NCBI GenBank assembly: GCA_029549985.1
Contig: JAKPIB010000040.1
Coordinates: 1-38,180, forward strand
Direction of reading: 5' to 3'
DNA from: Bacillota bacterium
GTDB lineage: Bacteria > Bacillota > Clostridia > Caldicoprobacterales > DTU083
Length of the DNA: 38,180 bases
Shown here: positions 32,638-38,180 of the stretch, piece after piece
Position numbering within the stretch: position 1 is the first letter of the stretch
Layout of the letters: each line of letters opens with the position of its first letter
Position numbers and translations under genes: made by a program
The notes under the pieces: generated by a model
Database searches by the model: none
What the model was told of the DNA's origin: nothing
The model's input: only the letters and a program-made list of their open reading frames with translations

Positions 32638-33072
32638 TCAATGCCCGGTCTTGAAAACCAGAAGCTTGCTGCCCAGAAAGTTCACGGCCATGGCGCACAG
32701 GGTCGCCGCAAGTTTGCCTATGTATTCATTGAGATGGAGGCTGCCCGCCACCAGCGCCCTGAACACCAGAGAAGATATGCCCAGGGAAACGAGGTTGACA
32801 GCCGCAAACTTCAGCATCTCGGGCAGGCCCTCTTTCTTCTGCACCCTGAAGGTCCATCTGCGGTTGAAGAAATAGCTGTTGACGACACCGCAGGAATAGG
32901 ATATCACATGGCTGACGGTAGGCTCGAGCCTAACCAGCCCGGTCAGCAGGGCAAACACCCCAAAGTCGACCAGGGTGTTCATGACTCCCACTATGGAAAA
33001 TTTGATGATCTCCTGCAGCCTGGCCTTAAGGGCCTTCATACTGTCCTTGCTCATATTACATGATGTCCTCAT
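32638..33072 (-). CDS. GtrA family membrane protein
   Basis: This 144-residue protein has four helices and the GtrA family pattern: KFSIVGVMNTLVDFGVFALL, SYSCGVVNSYFFNRRWTF and AATLCAMAVNFLGSKLLVF. GtrA proteins are thought to flip a polyprenyl-phosphate sugar across the membrane. Its first ATG overlaps the stop of the upstream GtrB-like gene by four bases, so translation is coupled. Later ATGs at codons 7 and 12 are alternative starts. It lies 31 bases before the PMT gene that would use the flipped sugar. Confidence 0.9.
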   Translation of the reverse strand: MRTSCNMSKDSMKALKARLQEIIKFSIVGVMNTLVDFGVFALLTGLVRLEPTVSHVISYSCGVVNSYFFNRRWTFRVQKKEGLPEMLKFAAVNLVSLGISSLVFRALVAGSLHLNEYIGKLAATLCAMAVNFLGSKLLVFKTGH

Positions 33073-34058
33073 TCACTTTGCTCTTTGTCATCTCCACTCG
33101 GGCCTTTGTCCCCGCTGTCACCTGAAAAGCCTATGGTTTCCTTTACCAAATACAGGGGCCGGTCCTTTGCCTCCTCATAGATCCTGCCCACATACTCCCC
33201 TATGATGCCGAGGATTATCAGGGTGATCCCGTTGAAAACTATGTTTACGGCTATGGTGGAAGCCCAGCCGCTCACAGTGGCATGGGCGATGAACCTTTGA
33301 TACAGCACATACAGCAGGTACAGGAAACCGGATATGGATAGGATGAAGCCCAGATAAGAGGCCAGTTTCAAGGGCTTGTATGTAAATGAGAATATGCCGT
33401 CCGCCGCAAACTTGAGCATCTTCTTTAGGGGGTACTTGGTCTCGCCTGCAAAACGCTCATCCCTGACATACTCAACGGCTGTCTGGTTGAAGCCCACCCA
33501 GCTTATCATGCCCCTGAGGAAACGGTTCTTCTCGGTCAGACGCTTCATGGCGTCGCAGACCTTCCGGTCTATCAGCCTGAAATCTCCGGTATCCTTTGGG
33601 ATGCTGTCATTGGTGAGCATTGCGAGCACCCGGTAGAACATATAGGCGGTCGCCTTTTTGAAAGCCGTCTCCCCCTGGCGTTTGAGCCGCTTGCCATATA
33701 CTACATGATAGCCCTCCCGCCATTTTTTCATCATCTCAGGTATGACCTCCGGCGGGTCCTGGAGGTCGGCATCTATGATGACCACTGCTTGTCCGGCTGC
33801 ATAATCCAGCCCGGCAGTGACTGCAATCTGGTGTCCGAAGTTGCGGGAGAAGTCGATCAATCTTATGTTCCTGTCATCCTTTGCCAGGTCCCTGATTATC
33901 TCAGCAGACCTGTCACGGCTCCCGTCATTGACAAAGATGAGCTCATAGGTCTCTCCTGTCCCGTCCATGACCTTTTTCAGCCGCTTGTATGTCTCCGCAA
34001 TTACCTCCTCCTCGTTGTACATGGGCACTACTACCGAACAGACTATTCCTCTCTCCAT
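33069..34058 (-). CDS. GT2 polyprenyl-phosphate glycosyltransferase (GtrB/DPM1-like)
   Basis: This 329-residue GT2 enzyme has VVVPMYNEEEVIAETYKRL, the FVNDGSRDRS donor site, IDADLQDPPEVIPEM with the metal-binding DAD, and FRLIDRKVCDAM. Two C-terminal helices (about 230-255 and 270-295) anchor it. It should charge undecaprenyl phosphate with a sugar from a nucleotide donor, to be flipped by GtrA and used by the PMT enzyme downstream. The sugar cannot be told from sequence. The ATG at 34058 follows GGAGG. It is the first gene of the glycosylation operon. Confidence 0.93.
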   Translation of the reverse strand: MERGIVCSVVVPMYNEEEVIAETYKRLKKVMDGTGETYELIFVNDGSRDRSAEIIRDLAKDDRNIRLIDFSRNFGHQIAVTAGLDYAAGQAVVIIDADLQDPPEVIPEMMKKWREGYHVVYGKRLKRQGETAFKKATAYMFYRVLAMLTNDSIPKDTGDFRLIDRKVCDAMKRLTEKNRFLRGMISWVGFNQTAVEYVRDERFAGETKYPLKKMLKFAADGIFSFTYKPLKLASYLGFILSISGFLYLLYVLYQRFIAHATVSGWASTIAVNIVFNGITLIILGIIGEYVGRIYEEAKDRPLYLVKETIGFSGDSGDKGPSGDDKEQSE

Positions 34059-34121
34059 GGCATCCTCCGATTGCTTATGTAAATCAATATGGATAGTTAC
34101 AGTATTAGCCTTAATAACTAA

Positions 34122-34130
34122 AGTATAGCA
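34122..34130 (-). promoter_or_regulatory. Extended -10 promoter of the gtrB-gtrA-PMT operon
   Basis: The minus strand reads TGCTATACT, a good -10 with the extended TG. The -35 side (TTCAAT at 17 bases) is weak. The leader would be about 57 bases. The rest of the 314-base gap to the divergent acetyltransferase gene shows only that gene's promoter and no gene. Confidence 0.5.
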
Positions 34131-34283
34131 TAATTCCGGACAACATTGAATCTCATAATACTACAAACGCAAACAGGGCCAAAATGTTCCACACTCACCC
34201 GAGGGTTTTGCAGCATTTGACAGATAAAGCGACCAAACAACAGCTTTTCCGAGCTATTCCATGTTAAACCCAGGCAACCGGGA

Positions 34284-34311
34284 TTGCATATTCCCTGTTC
34301 TATGGTAGAAT
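34284..34311 (+). promoter_or_regulatory. Promoter of the GNAT acetyltransferase gene
   Basis: TTGCAT at 34284-34289 is followed after 16 bases by TAGAAT at 34306-34311, with an extended-10 TG before it. The leader is about 55 bases. Confidence 0.5.
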
Positions 34312-34372
34312 CGAGACACTGCCATGCGACTGGCAGGAGCAATATGTACCTGTTTTCCGGGAGGGTCACAAG

Positions 34373-34885
34373 GTGAGGACTTTGAATGTTTCGCTTCGGC
34401 GGGAGATTTACAGGGATGATGCCTACAAGATCATTGAGTGGCTTGAGGATGAGGAAATATCGCAACATCTGAATGAGCACCAGAACGTATGCAACAGCAT
34501 CAGGCAGGTCATAAGCAGGGTCAATATGCCTATACTGACCCATCTCTTCAACCAGGGGGGCAGCTTCTTCATGGTAGCCACCGGTGACGACAACATGCCC
34601 ATTGGGTTTATAAGGCTGGTACCCAGAGAATCCGAGGCCGAGATCGTCATAGTGATAGGGGACAAGAGCAAGTGGGGGCAGGGATTCGGCACCCAGGCTA
34701 TCCTGCAAGCCCTGAGGCATGGCTTTATCGAATGGCGCGTTGACAAAATAGTGGCCAAGATAAAGCACAACAATAAAAGGTCCCACCGGGTGTTCAAAAG
34801 GATCGGGTTCAAGCCGGAAAAGGACCTTGCCTACGGAAAGCAGTATTGCATGACTATCAATGATTACCTGGAGCTGGCAGCGTAG
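34373..34885 (+). CDS. GNAT family N-acetyltransferase
   Basis: This 170-residue protein has the GNAT acetyl-CoA fold of the RimJ/RimL-like group. IGDKSKWGQGFGTQAI holds the pyrophosphate-binding loop, and NNKRSHRVFKRIGF is the following helix. The substrate is unknown; RimL-like members acetylate protein N-termini, amino acids or drugs. The start is GTG at 34373, supported by GGAGGG seven bases upstream. It is a single plus-strand gene, ending seven bases from the convergent coiled-coil gene. Confidence 0.88.
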   Translation: MRTLNVSLRREIYRDDAYKIIEWLEDEEISQHLNEHQNVCNSIRQVISRVNMPILTHLFNQGGSFFMVATGDDNMPIGFIRLVPRESEAEIVIVIGDKSKWGQGFGTQAILQALRHGFIEWRVDKIVAKIKHNNKRSHRVFKRIGFKPEKDLAYGKQYCMTINDYLELAA

Positions 34886-34891
34886 AGAGGC

Positions 34892-35830
34892 TCAGCCTGA
34901 TATCAGCAGGTCTTTTTTCTGGGCCTCGATCGCTTCTATTCTCTCCTTCAAAAGCTGCCTTTTGTTTTCCAGGTTCGTTATGAGTTCATTTATGATGCCT
35001 GCCAGGCGGCGCACCTGGTCCGCATCATGCCGTATATTTTCACGGACATAGTCGTCGGTCAGCATGTTGTCAAACCAGAAATCAACGGCTTTGGTGCCGG
35101 AGTCGATGCCTCCGATCTGCGGCAGGCTTTCTATGTTGATCTCCTTGAGCTCCTTTTTAAGGTCTTCCATCTGTGAGCTGAGCCTGTTGAACTCCTTCTG
35201 GGCGGCATCCACGTTTTTATACTTGGCGGCATAGGACACAAGCCCGCCCCTCAGCCACATATCCAGGGCAGCCCAATCCTCCGCGCTGCCGAGGTATGCA
35301 TTGACCTGCTTTGCTGTCTCCTTTGCCCTGTTGGCCGCAAGCAGGGCCTCATCGATCCCTATCGTCTGCTTGAGCAGGTCCCGCCTTTCAGCCTCAAGGG
35401 CCCGGTACCGGATGGCGACTTCCCCGGTTATGTCCCTGAGCATCACCTGCTCGCGCTTTTTGAGCTCCTCCTCATAGGGAAGCTGCTCCTGCTTTATAGC
35501 GTCTATCCTTTCGGCGAGCTCACCGACCCTTTGGCGAAGCTCATCCGCCCGTTCACATGCCTTGTCATATTCCAGCTTTGCACGGAGCATTTCCTCGGTC
35601 TCCCTGTCCAGCCTGCCTTCGTATCCGCCAAGGAGCTTCAGAAGCAGCGAGGACAAGGAGTTCTTCCTGAGCCGCTCCACATCTAGGGATTCGTTTCTAT
35701 ATTTCTCCTCCATGGCCCTTACGTTTTCTTCAGCCTCGTCAAGGAGAGATCTTATCTTATTGAGCCTTTCTTCCAGGGCCGGCAGCATGGCTATCCTGTC
35801 CCTGATTTCCCTAAGCCGATCATTATCCAT
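34892..35830 (-). CDS. Coiled-coil protein of unknown function
   Basis: The 312-residue soluble protein is not recognised. It is highly charged (Glu, Lys, Arg, Leu) with predicted coiled coils at about 5-60, 70-140, 205-235 and 270-305. A less charged centre has YLGSAEDWAALDMWLRGG, and KAVDFWFDNMLTDDYVRENI follows. There is no signal peptide, membrane helix or cysteine motif. The ATG at 35830 follows GAGGTG; an ATG ten codons earlier has no ribosome site. It starts 47 bases after the oxidoreductase gene and is probably co-transcribed. A scaffold or structural role is possible but not shown. Confidence 0.75.
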   Translation of the reverse strand: MDNDRLREIRDRIAMLPALEERLNKIRSLLDEAEENVRAMEEKYRNESLDVERLRKNSLSSLLLKLLGGYEGRLDRETEEMLRAKLEYDKACERADELRQRVGELAERIDAIKQEQLPYEEELKKREQVMLRDITGEVAIRYRALEAERRDLLKQTIGIDEALLAANRAKETAKQVNAYLGSAEDWAALDMWLRGGLVSYAAKYKNVDAAQKEFNRLSSQMEDLKKELKEINIESLPQIGGIDSGTKAVDFWFDNMLTDDYVRENIRHDADQVRRLAGIINELITNLENKRQLLKERIEAIEAQKKDLLISG

Positions 35831-35877
35831 AACGACACCTCGCTTAAAGCATACTGACATCCTTAGGACGGTCCGGC

Positions 35878-36936
35878 CTACAGCACCAGCTCCCTGCCCT
35901 TGTCCGAGGAATCATATATCGCCTGCATGATCTGCGAAGTGATGACCGCATTGTCGATACCCGCGATATTGTTCTTCCTGGTTTTTATACACTCTATAAA
36001 GGTGTTTATTTCATTCTCATACATATTGGCCATCGTAAATTTCGGGGTGATCTCCAGCAGAGCCCCGTCCTTTGCCGTATACATGGTGAACCCTGCGCCG
36101 TAGTCAAGCCGGATGCCGGCCTTGTCGCCCATAAAGTCTATAAACATCTCTTTCTTTCCGATGTTCTGAGCCCAGGCGCCATGCAGCGTGATGGTCGGCC
36201 CTTCTGTCCTTATGAGGGCTGTGACCGAATCTTCGACGTCATAGGTTCCGTTTAGAACCGGCGGGCCTGCCCACATGTCGGTATAGGTATAGCCTGCTAT
36301 GTCCTTGCCCAGCTTGCTGAAGACCTGGCCTGACACCGTGACCGGCCTGGGGTCGCCGCAGCAATACATGACTATGTCAAGGAAGTGCACGCCCCAGTCT
36401 ATCAAAGCGCCGCCTCCCGATACGGCCCTGGTAGTAAAGTCCCCTCCAAGCCCCGGGATGGACCGGTGAGCGCGAAAGCTTATATATACATGGTAGACTT
36501 CGCCCAGCTCGCCCTTGTCGATCAGATCCTTGATCCTGTTCACGCTTGTATTGAAGCGGTTGCAAACGCCGATCATGAGGATCCTGCCAGTCTCATGGCA
36601 GGCCCTTTGCATCTCAAAAGCTTCCTGGTATGTACGGGCAGCAGGCTTTTCGCACAACACATCCTTGCCGGCCCGGAGAAAATCGATGGCGATCTGTGAA
36701 TGCACATTGTTGGGTGTGCATACCGAGACTGCATCTACCCTGTCGCTGTTCAAGATATCACGATAGTCCCTTACAGCTTCACCGGTACCGTAGCGGCGGA
36801 CCGCCTCCTCGGCCCGCTCAGGCCGGATATCGCAAAAATATGCTATCTCGACCTCGGGATTTTTCATATACGCGGGTATATGGGCACTGTTGGCAATCGT
36901 ACCGCACCCGATAACAGCTACTCCGATTTTCTTCAT
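35878..36936 (-). CDS. Gfo/Idh/MocA family NAD(P)-dependent oxidoreductase
   Basis: This 352-residue protein has an N-terminal Rossmann fold with VAVIGCGTIANSAHIPAY, the family motif CEKPAAR near residue 95, and a C-terminal alpha/beta domain with GALIDWGVHFLDIVMYCCG holding the usual aspartate and histidine. Members oxidise or reduce sugars, inositols and sugar nucleotides. The substrate is unknown. The ATG at 36936 has AAAGGGGTCAGG upstream and is preferred to one six codons earlier. With the glycosylation operon nearby, a role in sugar-donor synthesis is possible but unproven. Confidence 0.92.
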   Translation of the reverse strand: MKKIGVAVIGCGTIANSAHIPAYMKNPEVEIAYFCDIRPERAEEAVRRYGTGEAVRDYRDILNSDRVDAVSVCTPNNVHSQIAIDFLRAGKDVLCEKPAARTYQEAFEMQRACHETGRILMIGVCNRFNTSVNRIKDLIDKGELGEVYHVYISFRAHRSIPGLGGDFTTRAVSGGGALIDWGVHFLDIVMYCCGDPRPVTVSGQVFSKLGKDIAGYTYTDMWAGPPVLNGTYDVEDSVTALIRTEGPTITLHGAWAQNIGKKEMFIDFMGDKAGIRLDYGAGFTMYTAKDGALLEITPKFTMANMYENEINTFIECIKTRKNNIAGIDNAVITSQIMQAIYDSSDKGRELVL

Positions 36937-37052
36937 CGACCTGACCCCTTTCATAAGTCCGGATAAATATATTATAGGTTATCTGCCCTGATGTAACAAT
37001 GAATATTTGGAAAAAACCTGCCTATCCTGCAAGCATGGAATACGCGGCTTTA

Positions 37053-37081
37053 TTGGCTTTTACCGGCATACATGCTAAAAT
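37053..37081 (+). promoter_or_regulatory. Promoter of the FMN reductase gene
   Basis: TTGGCT at 37053-37058, a 17-base spacer ending in the extended TGC, and TAAAAT at 37076-37081. The start would be near 37088, giving an 89-base leader that holds the hairpin at 37109-37131. Confidence 0.6.
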
Positions 37082-37108
37082 GCTGTCAGAGGCTCAAAGT
37101 GCCTGGGA

Positions 37109-37131
37109 ACATCCGGTCGCATGCCGGATGT
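37109..37131 (+). promoter_or_regulatory. Leader hairpin upstream of the FMN reductase gene
   Basis: ACATCCGG and CCGGATGT form a perfect 8-base stem around TCGCATG. It lies in the predicted leader, 45 bases before the start codon. No U-run follows, so it is not a terminator. It could be an operator or an mRNA stabiliser. Confidence 0.5.
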
Positions 37132-37176
37132 ACTAAAGCTTGCATTTACAAATACTATTGCACGAGGGGCGATTAT

Positions 37177-37740
37177 ATGAAAATCTGTATTTTGTCAGGC
37201 AATCCAAAGAAGGACGGGCTCTGCCAGTCCATTATCGATGCTGCGATCTCGGGTGCGGTAGAGGCAGGCGCAGAGGTAGATGAGATCAGGCTGTGCGATT
37301 ATCATATGGGGCCCTGCCGGGTCTGCGGCGGCGGATGGGGCACATGCCTGTCAGGAAACTACTGCACCTACGGCGACGATGGCTTCGATGATGCCAGGGA
37401 CCGCATAAAGGCCGGCGATGCGATCATAATGGCCACCCCGGTCTACTGGGGAGAAACATCCGAGGCGATGAAAAACTTCCTGGACAGGCTTCGCAGGGTG
37501 GAGTTCAACCAGTCCGGAGTCCTCAGGAACAAGCAGGTGTTCCTGATAGCTTCACCGGGCGGTTCGGGCAACGGGGCTCTGACCTGCCTGGAGCAGATGG
37601 ACCGTTTCTGCCGCCATACGGGGGCTGTGATCTTTGATTATATAATCGTCAACAGGTGGAACAACGACTACAAGCGGATAGCTGCAAGGGCTGCTGCCAA
37701 AGCTATGGCTGAAGGCAGAAAAAACGGGGATACGATATAA
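37177..37740 (+). CDS. Flavodoxin-fold NADPH-dependent FMN reductase with cysteine cluster
   Basis: This 187-residue protein has the flavodoxin_2/FMN-reductase fold: MKICILSGNPKKDGLCQSII binds the FMN phosphate, and MATPVYWGETSEAMKNFLDR is the ring-side loop. Between them is a cysteine group, PCRVCGGGWGTCLSGNYC (C-x2-C-x6-C-x5-C, about residues 47-63). It resembles the Fe-S site of iron-sulfur flavoproteins, but the spacing is wider than usual. The ATG at 37177 follows GAGGGG. An in-frame ATG 35 codons earlier overlaps the promoter and is rejected. The electron partner is unknown. Confidence 0.88.
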   Translation: MKICILSGNPKKDGLCQSIIDAAISGAVEAGAEVDEIRLCDYHMGPCRVCGGGWGTCLSGNYCTYGDDGFDDARDRIKAGDAIIMATPVYWGETSEAMKNFLDRLRRVEFNQSGVLRNKQVFLIASPGGSGNGALTCLEQMDRFCRHTGAVIFDYIIVNRWNNDYKRIAARAAAKAMAEGRKNGDTI

Positions 37741-37763
37741 ATATTCGCAGCGGCAAACGTCAT

Positions 37764-37979
37764 CTATGATCTCATTATCAATGGTGTATGGATTTTAGTT
37801 ATTATATCGTTTTCAACTGTAAAATTCATATACCCTTCATATGAGACCGTATAGAAGTATTTGTCATTAGATTCTTCTTCGTAACCATATTTTTCATACA
37901 TTTGTTCGATGCGGTCGCCGACTCTTACACCTCTTGCAGCCGGATAGTTTTCATCAGTTGCTACAACACGGATCAGCAT
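37764..37979 (-). CDS. Small ORF of unknown function, possibly the remnant of a larger protein
   Basis: The 71-residue frame is not recognised as a full protein. AARGVRVGDRIEQMYEKYG resembles the repeat-like motif RGIxVGDSxxxVxxxYG at the ends of some Bacillota lipoproteins, so this may be the tail of a truncated gene. The ATG has no good ribosome site, and stops lie four codons upstream in the same frame. No signal peptide is visible. It lies between the FMN reductase gene and the rRNA terminator. Confidence 0.4.
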   Translation of the reverse strand: MLIRVVATDENYPAARGVRVGDRIEQMYEKYGYEEESNDKYFYTVSYEGYMNFTVENDIITKIHTPLIMRS

Positions 37980-38042
37980 GTCAGGAAGTTCTCACTACCT
38001 TATATACAATCTAAACATATAGAGAGTTGATCTTTTCGCAAC

Positions 38043-38080
38043 AAAAAACACCCAGCACTAAGAGTGCTGAGTGTTTTTTT
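38043..38080 (-). terminator. Rho-independent terminator of the rRNA operon
   Basis: A stem of about 12 pairs with one mismatch (38048-38059 with 38063-38074) and a 3-base loop lies directly after the 5S rRNA. The minus-strand RNA would end in a run of U. The other strand has a T-run too, so it may work both ways. Confidence 0.85.
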
Positions 38081-38082
38081 GA

Positions 38083-38180
<98 letters not shown>

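Noticed and set aside
34118-34786. 222-codon minus-strand frame over the acetyltransferase gene
   Set aside because: The plus-strand frame has GNAT motifs, a GTG with a good ribosome site and a promoter. The minus frame has none and runs through the gtrB promoter.

Overview
The window is a chromosomal segment of an endospore-forming anaerobic member of the Bacillota, most likely class Clostridia. The evidence is a set of sporulation genes (spmA, spmB, a Gin/CsfB-type anti-sigma factor, a SpoIID-domain protein), an AbrB-type regulator, a clostridial 2[4Fe-4S] ferredoxin, a complete V/A-type ATPase operon, Gram-positive Shine-Dalgarno sites and frequent GTG/TTG starts. The DNA is moderately GC-rich, with AT-rich promoters and U-tailed terminators between the genes. 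The species cannot be named from the sequence. Nearly all genes lie on the minus strand.

Layout from low to high coordinates. 1-2.1 kb: 5' part of comB, then spmB and spmA (minus), then abrB (plus). 2.2-5.4 kb: rsmI, trmN6, a TlpA/ResA-like lipoprotein and ccdA. 5.5-6.6 kb: a LytR-CpsA-Psr protein (plus), overlapping tail to tail with the next operon. 6.5-10.6 kb: DUF4956 - VTC polyphosphate-polymerase domain - CotH kinase, a three-gene surface or phosphotransfer operon. 10.8-13.7 kb: a large secreted SpoIID protein with six SH3 repeats and a Pro/Thr linker. 13.9-16.4 kb: ferredoxin, ricT (yaaT), holB, darA (yaaQ). 16.5-25.3 kb: the nine-gene V/A-ATPase operon, transcribed in the order G/H-C-I-K-F-E-A-B-D. 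25.4-29.4 kb: a DUF438/hemerythrin/PAS protein, an FmdB-type zinc ribbon protein, tmk, a YaaO-type PLP decarboxylase and gin. 29.4-34.1 kb: gtrB - gtrA - a double GT-C mannosyltransferase, a lipid-linked sugar transfer operon. 34.4-38.0 kb: a GNAT acetyltransferase, a coiled-coil protein, a Gfo/Idh/MocA oxidoreductase, an FMN reductase with a cysteine cluster and a small ORF of unknown identity. 38.08 kb to the end: the 3' part of a 5S rRNA (minus), so an rRNA operon enters from beyond the window.

Read along the minus strand, 5S rRNA - gin - yaaO - tmk - darA - holB - ricT - trmN6 - rsmI, with abrB convergent at the end, follows the compact Bacillus subtilis order rrnA - csfB - ... - yaaO - tmk - yaaQ - yaaR - holB - yaaT - yabA - yabB - yazA - yabC - abrB. 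Here that housekeeping and sporulation core is spread over about 36 kb by blocks for energy (V-ATPase), envelope glycosylation and cell-surface phosphopolymer chemistry.

The most interesting points are the DUF4956-VTC-CotH operon, a terminator between the V-ATPase operon and darA whose first arm contains the -10 box of darA, a predicted stem that would bury the gin ribosome binding site only in read-through RNA, a PMT-type glycosyltransferase with a second GT-C domain and an inserted soluble domain, and an anomalous spacer inside the V-ATPase operon.
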